NCBI RefSeq assembly: GCF_000004195.4
Contig: NC_030683.2
Span: 7,698,411 to 7,762,410 of the forward strand
Direction: 5' to 3'
Origin: Xenopus tropicalis
Taxonomy: Eukaryota; Chordata; Amphibia; Anura; Pipidae
DNA length: 64,000 nucleotides
Shown: positions 22,395 through 36,600 of the stretch, one piece after another
How the letters are laid out: the number at the start of each line of letters is the position of its first letter
Position numbering within the stretch: the first letter of the stretch is position 1
The notes under the pieces: model-generated
Told to the model about the DNA's origin: nothing
Database searches by the model: none
Seen by the model: only the letters and a program-made list of their open reading frames with translations
Made by a program: the position numbers and the translations under genes

Positions 22395-23872
22395 GGGACA
22401 TACACAGTGGGGTATTTATATAAACTATAGTAGGGTTTCTGTAGCAAACACCCCAGCTGTACCGGTGCAGGAATGGCTGCCCCCGGGGCTACACAGCAGG
22501 GTATTTATATAAACTATAGTAGGGTTTCTGTAGCAAACACCCCAGCTGTACCAGTGCAGGAATGGCTGCCCCCGGGGCTACACAGCAGGGTATTTATATA
22601 AACTATAGTAGGGTTTCTGTAGCAAACACCCCAGCTGTACCAGTGCAGGAATGGCTGCCCCCGGGGCTACACAGCGGGGTATTTATATAAACTATAGTAG
22701 GGTTTCTGTAGCAAACACGCCAGCTGTACCAGTGCAGGAATGGCTGCCCCGGGGCTACACAGCGGGGTATTTATATAAACTATAGTAGGGTTTCTGTAGC
22801 AAACACCCCAGCTGTACCAGTGCAGGAATGGCTGCCCCCGGGGCTACACAGCGGGGTATTTATATAAACTATAGTAGGGTTTCTGTAGCAAACACCCCAG
22901 CTGTACCAGTGCAGGAATGGCTGCCCCCGGGGCTACACAGCGGGGTATTTATATAAACTATAGTAGGGTTTCTGTAGCAAACACCCCAGCTGTACCGGTG
23001 CAGGAATGGCTGCCCCCGGGGCTACACAGCGGGGTATTTATATAAACTATAGTAGGGTTTCTGTAGCAAACACCCCAGCTGTACCAGTGCAGGAACGGCT
23101 GCCCCCGGGGCTACACAGCGGGGTATTTATATAAACTATAGTAGGGTTTCTGTAGCAAACACCCCAGCTGTACCAGTGCAGGAACGGCTGCCCCCGGGGC
23201 TACACAGTGGGGTATTTATATAAACTATAGTAGGGTTTCTGTAGCAAACACCCCAGCTGTACCAGTGCAGGAATGGCTGCCCCCGGGGCTACACAGCGGG
23301 GTATTTATATAAACTATAGTAGGGTTTCTGTAGCAAACACCCCAGCTGTACCAGTGCAGGAACGGCTGCCCCGGGGCTACACAGCGGGGTATTTATATAA
23401 ACTATAGTAGGGTTTCTGTAGCAAACACCCCAGCTGTACCAGTGCAGGAACGGCTGCCCCCGGGGCTACACAGTGGGGTATTTATATAAACTATAGTAGG
23501 GTTTCTGTAGCAAACACCCCAGCTGTACCAGTGCAGGAATGGCTGCCCCCGGGGCTACACAGCGGGGTATTTATATAAACTATAGTAGGGTTTCTGTAGC
23601 AAACACCCCAGCTGTACCAGTGCAGGAATGGCTGCCCCCGGGGCTACACAGCGGGGTATTTATATAAACTATAGTAGGGTTTCTGTAGCAAACACCCCAG
23701 CTGTACCAGTGCAGGAATGGCTGCCCCCGGGGCTACACAGCGGGGTATTTATATAAACTATAGTAGGGTTTCTGTAGCAAACACCCCAGCTGTACCAGTG
23801 CAGGAATGGCTGCCCCCGGGGCTACACAGCGGGGTATTTATATAAACTATAGTAGGGTTTCTGTAGCAAACA
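22395..23872. repeat. 89-bp satellite, highly homogeneous
   Basis: About 17 copies of an 89-bp unit (GGTATTTATATAAACTATAG, TAGGGTTTCTGTAGCAAACA, CCCCAGCTGTACCAGTGCAG, GCTGCCCC(C)GGGGCTACAC). Copies differ at only a few sites: CAGCAGGG/CAGCGGGG/CAGTGGGG, AATGG/AACGG, and one C in a C-run. The near identity points to recent expansion or ongoing homogenisation. Confidence 0.97.
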
Positions 23873-24121
23873 GGAAGTGGCGTCACTCCCACAACCTGAT
23901 GGCGCGTTAAGGCCTAGGGTGGCACCTAAATACCCCCCTGGGAGAGCGAGCTGTGGGGCAGTGAGAGTGTGCCCTTTATAATCCCTCCCCCGCTGAATGG
24001 GAGAAATACAGTTTTTGCATTGTGTGTAAGAAACCAAGTGCGTGTTTGTGGCACAAGGATAGGGAGCACGTGGTGCAAAGGGCAAGTAATAATAATTCAT
24101 ATTAAACACAAGGCATCCATT

Positions 24122-24127
24122 TTTATT
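24122..24127 (-). terminator. Poly(A) signal of candidate terminal exon
   Basis: AATAAA on the minus strand (TTTATT at 24122-24127), about 320 bases past the stop codon at 24441 in sequence that is not repetitive. Confidence 0.45.
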
Positions 24128-24440
24128 TGGTTTAACAATAAGCATCTCTCAAGGTTCTTAACAGTCAGAATCAAAGTTACATTTTAAAATACAGCAATAA
24201 ATTCAACAAATATCAGTTGAAATAAGGGAGTCGTTACGGGACACAGAGACATTTCCACAGATAAGAGATGGGGATCAAAATACCCCACATGTGACCTGAG
24301 TCGCTACCAGAAAGTCCCTCCACCACCCCCCCATGCTTGTATATGGCACGGGCAGGGCCCCAGGGGATATAAATATACTTTCTGGCTCCTCATTGGTCAG
24401 TCTCACCCCTGGGCCCCCCCACAGTTGTGGGTTCTGCTTT

Positions 24441-24550
24441 TTATATTTCACAGAAATTCATAACAGAGTGTTTGTGGATCTCCTGGCTCAGTCCATTCTG
24501 CTGCAGTTCCAGAGCTCGGGTTTCTTCTCGAATGCCTCCCAGTCTAATCC
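24441..24550 (-). CDS. Candidate terminal exon of an unidentified gene
   Basis: A strong minus-strand acceptor (TTTATTTATTTCTGTTCTTTTATAG, quoted in parts: pyrimidine-rich with TATAG) ends at 24551. With one base carried in, the exon reads 35 residues to a TAA at 24441, including LGGIREETRALELQQNGLSQ, which looks like a coiled coil or amphipathic helix. A second frame, entering in phase 0, gives 20 residues (GLDWEAFEKKPELWNCSRMD) before a TGA. I cannot tell which is used. A unique-looking 3' UTR and AATAAA follow. The 19-kb satellite starts about 95 bp upstream of the acceptor, so any preceding exon lies beyond it. I do not recognise the product. Confidence 0.4.
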
Positions 24551-24644
24551 CTATAAAAGAACAGAAATAAATAAAGCTTTCCATCCCACCTCCAACAATG
24601 CCCCAGGGTACCAACTGTCTGTCACTGTGTATAGTGTCCCGGAG

Positions 24645-27600
24645 GGGCCAATAATCCCTGTCTCACACTGTATATAGTATGCTTGGGGTGTCAGTGCCCA
24701 GTGCTTGGGGGCCAATAATCCCTGTCTCACACTGTATATAGTATGCTTGGGGTGTCAGTGCCCAGTGCTTGGGGGGCCAATAATCCCTGTCTCACACTGT
24801 ATATAGTATGCTTGGGGTGTCAGTGCCCAGTACTTGGGGGCCAATAATCCCTGTCTCACACTGTATATAGTATGCTTGGGGTGTGAGTGCCCAGTGCTTG
24901 GAGGGCCAATAATCACTGTCTCTCACTGTATATAGTATGCTTGGGGTGTGAGTGCCCAGTGCTTGGAGGGCCAATAATCCCTGTCTCACACTGTATATAG
25001 TATGCTTGGGGTGTCAGTGCTTGGGGGGCCAATAATCCCTATCTCACACTGTATATAGTATGCTTGGGGTGTGAGTGCCCAGTGCTTGGGGGCCAATAAT
25101 CCCTGTCTCACACTGTATATAGTATGCTTGGGGTGTCAGTGCTTGGGGGCCAATAATCCCTGTCTCACACTGTATATAGTATGCTTGGGGTGTCAGTGCC
25201 CAGTGCTTGGAGGGCCAATAATCCCTGTCTCACACTGTATATAGTATGCTTGGGGTGTCAGTGCCCAGTGCTTGGAGGGCCAATAATCCCTGTCTCACAC
25301 TGTATATAGTATGCTTGGGGTGTCAGTGCTTGGGGGGCCAATAATCCCTGTCTCACACTGTATATAGTATGCTTGGGGCTTCAGTGCTTGGGGGGGCAAT
25401 AATCCCTGTCTCACACTGTATATAGTATGCTTGGGGTGTCAGTGCCCAGTGCTTGGGGGCCAATAATCCCTGTCTCACACTGTATATAGTATGCTTGGGG
25501 TGTCAGTGCCCAGTGCTTGGGGGCCAATAATCCCTGTCTCACACTGTATATAGTATGCTTGGGGTGTCAGTGCCCAGTGCTTGGGGGGCCAATAATCCCT
25601 GTCTCACACTGTATATAGTATGCTTGGGGTGTCAGTGCCCAGTGCTTGGGGGCCAATAATCCCTGTCTCACACTGTATATAGTATGCTTGGGGTGTCAGT
25701 ACCAGTGCTTGGGGGGCCAATAATCCCTGTCTCACACTGTATATAGTATGCTTGGGGTGTCAGTGCCCAGTGCTTGGGGGCCAATAATCCCTGTCTCACA
25801 CTGTATATAGTATGCTTGGGGTGTCAGTGCTTGGGGGGCCAATAATCCCTATCTCACACTGTATATAGTATGCTTGGGGTGTGAGTGCCCAGTGCTTGGG
25901 GGCCAATAATCCCTGTCTCACACTGTATATAGTATGCTTGGGGTGTCAGTGCCCAGTGCTTGGGGGCCAATAATCCCTGTCTCACACTGTATATAGTATG
26001 CTTGGGGTGTGAGTGCCCAGTGCTTGGGGGGCCAATAATCCCTGTCTCACACTGTATATAGTATGCTTGGGGTGTCAGTGCTTGGGGGGGCAATAATCCC
26101 TGTCTCACACTGTATATAGTATGCTTGGGGTGTCAGTGCTTGGGGGGGCAATAATCCCTGTCTCACACTGTATATAGTATGCTTGGGGTGTCAGTGCCCA
26201 GTGCTTGGGGGCCAATAATCCCTGTCTCACACTGTATATAGTATGCTTGGGGTGTCAGTGCCCAGTGCTTGGGGGGCCAATAATCCCTGTCTCACACTGT
26301 ATATAGTATGCTTGGGGTGTCAGTGCCCAGTGCTTGGGGGGCCAATAATCCCTGTCTCACACTGTATATAGTATGCTTGGGGTGTCAGTGCCCAGTGCTT
26401 GGGGGGCCAATAATCCCTGTCTCACACTGTATATAGTATGCTTGGGGTGTCAGTGCTTGGGGGCCAATAATCCCTGTCTCACACTGTATATAGTATGCTT
26501 GGGGTGTCAGTACCAGTGCTTGGGGGGCCAATAATCCCTGTCTCACACTGTATATAGTATGCTTGGGGTGTCAGTGCCCAGTGCTTGGGGGCCAATAATC
26601 CCTGTCTCACACTGTATATAGTATGCTTGGGGTGTCAGTGCCCAGTGCTTGGGGGGCCAATAATCCCTGTCTCACACTGTATATAGTATGCTTGGGGTGT
26701 CAGTGCCCAGTGCTTGGGGGGCCAATAATCCCTGTCTCACACTGTATATAGTATGCTTGGGGTGTCAGTGCCCAGTGCTTGGGGGGCCAATAATCCCTGT
26801 CTCACACTGTATATAGTATGCTTGGGGTGTCAGTGCCCAGTGCTTGGGGGGCCAATAATCCCTGTCTCACACTGTATATAGTATGCTTGGGGTGTCAGTG
26901 CCCAGTGCTTGGGGGGCCAATAATCCCTTTCTCACACTGTATATAGTATGCTTGGGGTGTCAGTGCCCAGTGCTTGGGGGGCCAATAATCCCTGTCTCAC
27001 ACTGTATATAGTATGCTTGGGGTGTCAGTGCCCAGTGCTTGGGGGCCAATAATCCCTGTCTCACACTGTATATAGTATGCTTGGGGTGTCAGTGCCCAGT
27101 GCTTGGGGGCCAATAATCCCTGTCTCACACTGTATATAGTATGCTTGGGGTGTCAGTGCCCAGTGCTTGGGGGGCCAATAATCCCTGTCTCACACTGTAT
27201 ATAGTATGCTTGGGGTGTCAGTGCCCAGTGCTTGGGGGCCAATAATCCCTGTCTCACACTGTATATAGTATGCTTGGGGTGTCAGTGCCCAGTGCTTGGG
27301 GGGCCAATAATCCCTGTCTCACACTGTATATAGTATGCTTGGGGTGTCAGTGCCCAGTGCTTGGGGGCCAATAATCCCTGTCTCACACTGTATATAGTAT
27401 GCTTGGGGTGTCAGTGCTTGGGGGCCAATAATCCCTGTCTCACACTGTATATAGTATGCTTGGGGTGTCAGTCCAGTGCTTGGGGGGCCAATAATCCCTG
27501 TCTCACACTGTATATAGTATGCTTGGGGTGTCAGTGCCCAGTGCTTGGGGGGCCAATAATCCCTGTCTCACACTGTATATAGTATGCTTGGGGTGTCAGT

Positions 27601-30600
27601 GCCCAGTGCTTGGGGGCCAATAATCCCTGTCTCACACTGTATATAGTATGCTTGGGGTGTCAGTGCCCAGTGCTTGGGGGGCCAATAATCCCTGTCTCAC
27701 ACTGTATATAGTATGCTTGGGGTGTCAGTGCCCAGTGCTTGGGGGGCCAATAATCCCTGTCTCACACTGTATATAGTATGCTTGGGGTGTCAGTACCCAG
27801 TGCTTGGGGGCCAATAATCCCTGTCTCACACTGTATATAGTATGCTTGGGGTGTCAGTGCCCAGTGCTTGGGGGCCAATAATCCCTGTCTCACACTGTAT
27901 ATAGTATGCTTGGGGTGTCAGTGCCCAGTGCTTGGGGGCCAATAATCCCTGTCTCACACTGTATATAGTATGCTTGGGGTGTCAGTGCCCAGTGCTTGGG
28001 GGGCCAATAATCCCTGTCTCACACTGTATATAGTATGCTTGGGGTGTCAGTGCCCAGTGCTTGGGGGCCAATAATCCCTGTCTCACACTGTATATAGTAT
28101 GCTTGGGGTGTCAGTGCCCAGTGCTTGGGGGGCCAATAATCCCTGTCTCACACTGTATATAGTATGCTTGGGGTGTCAGTGCCCAGTGCTTGGGGGGGCC
28201 AATAATCCCTGTCTCACACTGTATATAGTATGCTTGGGGTGTCAGTGCCCAGTGCTTGGGGGCCAATAATCCCTGTCTCACACTGTATATAGTATGCTTG
28301 GGGTGTCAGTGCCCAGTGCTTGGGGGGCCAATAATCCCTGTCTCACACTGTATATAGTATGCTTGGGGTGTCAGTGCCCAGTGCTTGGGGGGCCAATAAT
28401 CCCTGTCTCACACTGTATATAGTATGCTTGGGGTGTCAGTGCCCAGTGCTTGGGGGGCCAATAATCCCTGTCTCACACTGTATATAGTATGCTTGGGGTG
28501 TCAGTGCCCAGTGCTTGGGGGGCCAATAATCCCTGTCTCACACTGTATATAGTATGCTTGGGGTGTCAGTGCCCAGTGCTTGGGGGCCAATAATCCCTGT
28601 CTCACACTGTATATAGTATGCTTGGGTGTCAGTGCCCAGTGCTTGGGGGGCCAATAATCCCTGTCTCACACTGTATATAGTATGCTTGGGGTGTCAGTGC
28701 CCAGTGCTTGGGGGCCAATAATCCCTGTCTCACACTGTATATAGTATGCTTGGGGTGTCAGTGCCCAGTGCTTGGGGGCCAATAATCCCTGTCTCACACT
28801 GTATATAGTATGCTTGGGGTGTCAGTGCCCAGTGCTTGGGGGCCAATAATCCCTGTCTCACACTGTATATAGTATGCTTGGGGTGTCAGTGCCAGTGCTT
28901 GGGGGGCCAATAATCCCTGTCTCACACTGTATATAGTATGCTTGGGGTGTCAGTGCCCAGTGCTTGGGGGCCAATAATCCCTGTCTCACACTGTATATAG
29001 TATGCTTGGGGTGTGTCCCAGTGCTTGGGGGCCAATAATCCCTGTCTCACACTGTATATAGTATGCTTGGGGTGTCAGTGCCAGTGCTTGGGGGGCCAAT
29101 AATCCCTGTCTCACACTGTATATAGTATGCTTGGGGTGTCAGTGCCCAGTGCTTGGGGGCCAATAATCCCTGTCTCACACTGTATATAGTATGCTTGGGG
29201 TGTCAGTGCCCAGTGCTTGGGGGCCAATAATCCCTGTCTCACACTGTATATAGTATGCTTGGGGTGTCAGTGCCAGTGCTTGGGGGCCAATAATCCCTGT
29301 CTCACACTGTATATAGTATGCTTGGGGTGTCAGTGCCCAGTGCTTGGGGGCCAATAATCCCTGTCTCACACTGTATATAGTATGCTTGGGGTGTCAGTGC
29401 CAGTGCTTGGGGGGCCAATAATCCCTGTCTCACACTGTATATAGTATGCTTGGGGTGTCAGTGCCCAGTGCTTGGGGGCCAATAATCCCTGTCTCACACT
29501 GTATATAGTATGCTTGGGGTGTCAGTGCCCAGTGCTTGGGGGCCAATAATCCCTGTCTCACACTGTATATAGTATGCTTGGGGTGTCAGTGCCCCAGTGC
29601 TTGGGGGCCAATAATCCCTGTCTCACACTGTATATAGTATGCTTGGGGTGTCAGTGCCCAGTGCTTGGGGGCCAATAATCCCTGTCTCACACTGTATATA
29701 GTATGCTTGGGGTGTCAGTGCCCAGTGCTTGGGGGGCCAATAATCCCTGTCTCACACTGTATATAGTATGCTTGGGGTGTCAGTGCCCAGTGCTTGGGGG
29801 CCAATAATCCCTGTCTCACACTGTATATAGTATGCTTGGGGTGTCAGTGCCAGTGCTTGGGGGCCAATAATCCCTGTCTCACACTGTATATAGTATGCTT
29901 GGGGTGTCAGTGCCCAGTGCTTGGGGGGCCCAATAATCCCTGTCTCACACTGTATATAGTATGCTTGGGGTGTCCAGTGCCCAGTGCTTGGGGGGCCAAT
30001 AATCCCTGTCTCACACTGTATATAGTATGCTTGGGGTGTCAGTGCCCAGTGCTTGGGGGGCCAATAATCCCTGTCTCACACTGTATATAGTATGCTTGGG
30101 GTGTCAGTGCCCAGTGCTTGGGGGCCAATAATCCCTGTCTCACACTGTATATAGTATGCTTGGGGTGTCAGTGCCAGTGCTTGGGGGGCCAATAATCCCT
30201 GTCTCACACTGTATATAGTATGCTTGGGGTGTCAGTGCCCAGTGCTTGGGGGGCCAATAATCCCTGTCTCACACTGTATATAGTATGCTTGGGGTGTCAG
30301 TGCCAGTGCTTGGGGGCCAATAATCCCTGTCTCACACTGTATATAGTATGCTTGGGGTGTCAGTGCCCAGTGCTTGGGGGCCAATAATCCCTGTCTCACA
30401 CTGTATATATTGGTTATGCCTTGGGGCCTGTCCAGTATGCCAGTGCTTGGGGGGCCAATAATCCCTGTCTCACACTGTATATAGTATGCTTGGGTGTCAG
30501 TGCCCAGTGCTTGGGGGGCCAATAATCCCTGTCTCACACTGTATATAGTATGCTTGGGGTGTCAGTACCAGTGCTTGGGGGCCAATAATCCCTGTCTCAC

Positions 30601-33600
30601 ACTGTATATAGTATGCTTGGGGTGTCAGTGCCCAGTGCTTGGGGGCCAATAATCCCTGTCTCACACTGTATATAGTATGCTTGGGGTGTCAGTGCCCAGT
30701 GCTTGGGGGCCAATAATCCCTGTCTCACACTGTATATAGTATGCTTGGGGTGTCCCAGTGCTTGGGGGCCAATAATCCCTGTCTCACACTGTATATAGTA
30801 TGCTTGGGGTGTCAGTGCCCAGTGCTTGGGGGCCAATAATCCCTGTCTCACACTGTATATAGTATGCTTGGGGTGTCCAGTGCTTGGGGGCCAATAATCC
30901 CTGTCTCACACTGTATATAGTATGCTTGGGGTGTCAGTCCAGTGCTTGGGGGGCCAATAATCCCTGTCTCACACTGTATATAGTATGCTTGGGGTGTCAG
31001 TGCCCAGTGCTTGGGGGGCCAATAATCCCTGTCTCACACTGTATATAGTATGCTTGGGGTGTCAGTACCCAGTGCTTGGGGGCCAATAATCCCTGTCTCA
31101 CACTGTATATAGTATGCTTGGGGTGTCAGTGCCCAGTGCTTGGGGGGCCAATAATCCCTGTCTCACACTGTATATAGTATGCTTGGGGTGTCAGTACCCA
31201 GTGCTTGGGGGGCCAATAATCCCTGTCTCACACTGTATATAGTATGCTTGGGGTGTCAGTGCCCAGTGCTTGGGGGGCCAATAATCCCTGTCTCACACTG
31301 TATATAGTATGCTTGGGGTGTCAGTGCCAGTGCTTGGGGGCCATAATCCCTGTCTCACACTGTATATAGTATGCTTGGGGTGTCAGTGCCAGTGCTGGGG
31401 GGCCAATAATCCCTGTCTCACACTGTATATAGTATGCTTGGGGTGTCAGTGCCCAGTGCTTGGGGGCCAATAATCCCTGTCTCACACTGTATATAGTATG
31501 CTTGGGGTGTCAGTGCCCAGTGCTTGGGGGGCCAATAATCCCTGTCTCACACTGTATATAGTATGCTTGGGGTGTCAGTGCCCAGTGCTTGGGGGCCAAT
31601 AATCCCTGTCTCACACTGTATATAGTATGCTTGGGGTGTCAGTGCCCAGTGCTTGGGGGCCAATAATCCCTGTCTCACACTGTATATAGTATGCTTGGGG
31701 TGTCAGTGCCCAGTGCTTGGGGGGCCAATAATCCCTGTCTCACACTGTATATAGTATGCTTGGGGTGTCAGTGCCCAGTGCTTGGGGGGCCAATAATCCC
31801 TGTCTCACACTGTATATAGTATGCTTGGGGTGTCAGTGCCCAGTGCTTGGGGGCCAATAATCCCTGTCTCACACTGTATATAGTATGCTTGGGGTGTCAG
31901 TGCCCAGTGCTTGGGGGGCCAATAATCCCTGTCTCACACTGTATATAGTATGCTTGGGGTGTCAGTGCCCAGTGCTTGGGGGGCCAATAATCCCTGTCTC
32001 ACACTGTATATAGTATGCTTGGGGTGTCAGTGCCCAGTGCTTGGGGGCCAATAATCCCTGTCTCACACTGTATATAGTATGCTTGGGGTGTCAGTGCCCA
32101 GTGCTTGGGGGCCAATAATCCCTGTCTCACACTGTATATAGTATGCCTTGGGGTGTCAGTGCCCAGTGCTTGGGGGCAATAATCCCTGTCTCACACTGTA
32201 ATATTAGTATGCTTGGGGTGTCAGTGCTTGGGGGGCCAATAATCCCTGTCTCACACTGTATATAGTATGCTTGGGGTGTCAGTGCCCAGTGGCTTGGGGG
32301 GCCAAAATCCCTGTCTCACACTGTATATAGTATGCTTGGGGTGTCAGTGCCCAGTGCTTGGGGGCCAATAATCCCTTGTCTCACACTGTATATAGTATGC
32401 TTGGGGTGTCAGTGCCCAGTGCTTGGGGGGCCAATAATCCCTGTCTCACACCTGTATATAGTATGCTTGGGGTGTCAGTGCCCAGTGCTTGGGGGGCCAA
32501 TAATCCCTGTCTCACACTGTATATAGTATGCTTGGGGTGTCAGTGCCCAGTGCTTGGGGGGCCAATAATCCCTGTCTCACACTGTATATAGTATGCTTGG
32601 GGTGTCAGTGCCCAGTGCTTGGGGGGCCAATAATCCCTGTCTCACACTGTATATAGTATGCTTGGGGTGTCAGTGCCCAGTGCTTGGGGGCCAATAATCC
32701 CTGTCTCACACTGTATATAGTATGCTTGGGGTGTCAGTGCCAGTGCTTGGGGGGCCAATAATCCCTGTCTCACACTGTATATAGTATGCTTGGGGTGTCA
32801 GTGCCCAGTGCTTGGGGGCCAATAATCCCTGTCTCACACTGTATATAGTATGCTTGGGGTGTCAGTGCCCAGTGCTTGGGGGCCAATAATCCCTGTCTCA
32901 CACTGTATATAGTATGCTTGGGGTGTCAGTGCCCAGTGCTTGGGGGCCAATAATCCCTGTCTCACACTGTATATAGTATGCTTGGGGTGTCAGTGCCCAG
33001 TGCTTGGGGGGCCAATAATCCCTGTCTCACACTGTATATAGTATGCTTGGGGTGTCAGTGCCAGTGCTTGGGGGCCAATAATCCCTGTCTCACACTGTAT
33101 ATAGTATGCTTGGGGTGTCAGTGCCCAGTGCTTGGGGGGCCAATAATCCCTGTCTCACACTGTATATAGTATGCTTGGGGTGTCAGTGCCCAGTGCTTGG
33201 GGGGCCAATAATCCCTGTCTCACACTGTATATAGTATGCTTGGGGTGTCAGTGCCCAGTGCTTGGGGGGCCAATAATCCCTGTCTCACACTGTATATAGT
33301 ATGCTTGGGGTGTCAGTGCCAGTGCTTGGGGGGCCAATAATCCCTGTCTCACACTGTATATAGTATGCTTGGGGTGTCAGTGCCCAGCGCTTGGGGGGCC
33401 AATAATCCCTGTCTCACACTGTATATAGTATGCTTGGGGTGTCAGTGCCCAGTGCTTGGGGGCCAATAATCCCTGTCTCACACTGTATATAGTATGCTTG
33501 GGGTGTCAGTGCCCAGTGCTTGGGGGGCCAATAATCCCTGTCTCACACTGTATATAGTATGCTTGGGGTGTCAGTGCCCAGTGCTTGGGGGCCAATAATC

Positions 33601-36600
33601 CCTGTCTCACACTGTATATAGTATGCTTGGGGTGTCAGTGCCCAGTGCTTGGGGGGCCAATAATCCCTGTCTCACACTGTATATAGTATGCTTGGGGGTC
33701 AGTGCCAGTGCTTGGGGGCCAATAATCCCTGTCTCACACTGTATATAGTATGCTTGGGGTGTCAGTGCCCAGTGCTTGGGGGGCCAATAATCCCTGTCTC
33801 ACACTGTATATAGTATGCTTGGGGTGTCAGTGCCCAGTGCTTGGGGGGCCAATAATCCCTGTCTCACACTGTATATAGTATGCTTGGGGTGTCAGTGCCC
33901 AGTGCTTGGGGGGCCAATAATCCCTGTCTCACACTGTATATAGTATGCTTGGGGTGTCAGTGCCCAGTGCTTGGGGGGCCAATAATCCCTGTCTCACACT
34001 GTATATAGTATGCTTGGGGTGTCAGTGCCCAGTGCTTGGGGGGCCAATAATCCCTGTCTCACACTGTATATAGTATGCTTGGGGTGTCAGTGCCCAGTGC
34101 TTGGGGGGCCAATAATCCCTGTCTCACACTGTATATAGTATGCTTGGGGTGTCAGTGCCCAGTGCTTGGGGGGCCAATAATCCCTGTCTCACACTGTATA
34201 TAGTATGCTTGGGGTGTCAGTGCCCAGTGCTTGGGGGCCAATAATCCCTGTCTCACACTGTATATAGTATGCTTGGGGTGTCAGTGCCCAGTGCTTGGGG
34301 GCCAATAATCCCTGTCTCACACTGTATATAGTATGCTTGGGGTGTCAGTGCCCAGTGCTTGGGGGGCCAATAATCCCTGTCTCACACTGTATATAGTATG
34401 CTTGGGGTGTCAGTGCCCAGTGCTTGGGGGCCAATAATCCCTGTCTCACACTGTATATAGTATGCTTGGGGTGTCAGTGCCCAGTGCTTGGGGGCCAATA
34501 ATCCCTGTCTCACACTGTATATAGTATGCTTGGGGTGTCAGTGCCAGTGCTTGGGGGCCAATAATCCCTGTCTCACACTGTATATAGTATGCTTGGGGTG
34601 TCAGTGCCCAGTGCTTGGGGGGCCAATAATCCCTGTCTCACACTGTATATAGTATGCTTGGGGTGTCAGTGCCAGTGCTTGGGGGCCAATAATCCCTGTC
34701 TCACACTGTATATAGTATGCTTGGGGTGTCAGTGCCCAGTGCTTGGGGGGCCAATAATCCCTGTCTCACACTGTATATAGTATGCTTGGGGTGTCAGTGC
34801 CCAGTGCTTGGGGGGCCAATAATCCCTGTCTCACACTGTATATAGTATGCTTGGGGTGTCAGTCCCAGTGCTTGGGGGGCCAATAATCCCTGTCTCACAC
34901 TGTATATAGTATGCTTGGGGTGTCAGTGCCAGTGCTTGGGGGGCCAATAATCCCTGTCTCACACTGTATATAGTATGCTTGGGGTGTCAGTGCCCAGTGC
35001 TTGGGGGGCCAATAATCCCTGTCTCACACTGTATATAGTATGCTTGGGGTGTCAGTGCCCAGTGCTTGGGGGCCAATAATCCCTGTCTCACACTGTATAT
35101 AGTATGCTTGGGGTGTCAGTGCCCAGTGCTTGGGGGCCAATAATCCCTGTCTCACACTGTATATAGTATGCTTGGGGTGTCAGTGCCCAGTGCTTGGGGG
35201 CCAATAATCCCTGTCTCACACTGTATATAGTATGCTTGGGGTGTCAGTACCAGTGCTTGGGGGGCCAATAATCCCTGTCTCACACTGTATATAGTATGCT
35301 TGGGGTGTCAGTGCCCAGTGCTTGGGGGCCAATAATCCCTGTCTCACACTGTATATAGTATGCTTGGGGTGTCAGTGCCAGTGTTGGGGGGCCAATAATC
35401 CCTGTCTCACACTGTATATAGTATGCTTGGGGTGTCAGTGCCCAGTGCTTGGGGGCCAATAATCCCTGTCTCACACTGTATATAGTATGCTTGGGGTGTC
35501 AGTGCCAGTGCTTGGGGGCCAATAATCCCTGTCTCACACTGTATATAGTATGCTTGGGGTGTCAGTGCCCAGTGCTTGGGGGGCCAATAATCCCTGTCTC
35601 ACACTGTATATAGTATGCTTGGGGTGTCAGTGCCCAGTGCTTGGGGGCCAATAATCCCTGTCTCACACTGTATATAGTATGCTTGGGGTGTCAGTGCCCA
35701 GTGCTTGGGGGGCCAATAATCCCTGTCTCACACTGTATATAGTATGCTTGGGGTGTCAGTACCCAGTGCTTGGGGGCCAATAATCCCTGTCTCACACTGT
35801 ATATAGTATGCTTGGGGTGTCAGTGCCCAGTGCTTGGGGGGCCAATAATCCCTGTCTCACACTGTATATAGTATGCTTGGGGTGTCAGTGCCCAGTGCTT
35901 GGGGGGCCAATAATCCCTGTCTCACACTGTATATAGTATGCTTGGGGTGTCAGTGCCCAGTGCTTGGGGGCCAATAATCCCTGTCTCACACTGTATATAG
36001 TATGCTTGGGGTGTCAGGCCAGTGCTTGGGGGGCCAATAATCCCTGTCTCACACTGTATATAGTATGCTTGGGGTGTCAGTGCCCAGTGCTTGGGGGCCA
36101 ATAATCCCTGTCTCACACTGTATATAGTATGCTTGGGGTGTCAGTGCCCAGTGCTTGGGGGCCAATAATCCCTGTCTCACACTGTATATAGTATGCTTGG
36201 GGTGTCAGTGCCCAGTGCTTGGGGGCCAATAATCCCTGTCTCACACTGTATATAGTATGCTTGGGGTGTCAGTGCCCAGTGCTTGGGGGGCCAATAATCC
36301 CTGTCTCACACTGTATATAGTATGCTTGGGGTGTCAGTGCCCAGTGCTTGGGGGGCCAATAATCCCTGTCTCACACTGTATATAGTATGCTTGGGGTGTC
36401 AGTGCCAGTGCTTGGGGGGCCAATAATCCCTGTCTCACACTGTATATAGTATGCTTGGGGTGTCAGTGCCAGTGCTTGGGGGGCCAATAATCCCTGTCTC
36501 ACACTGTATATAGTATGCTTGGGGTGTCAGTGCCCAGTGCTTGGGGGCCAATAATCCCTGTCTCACACTGTATATAGTATGCTTGGGGTGTCAGTACCCA

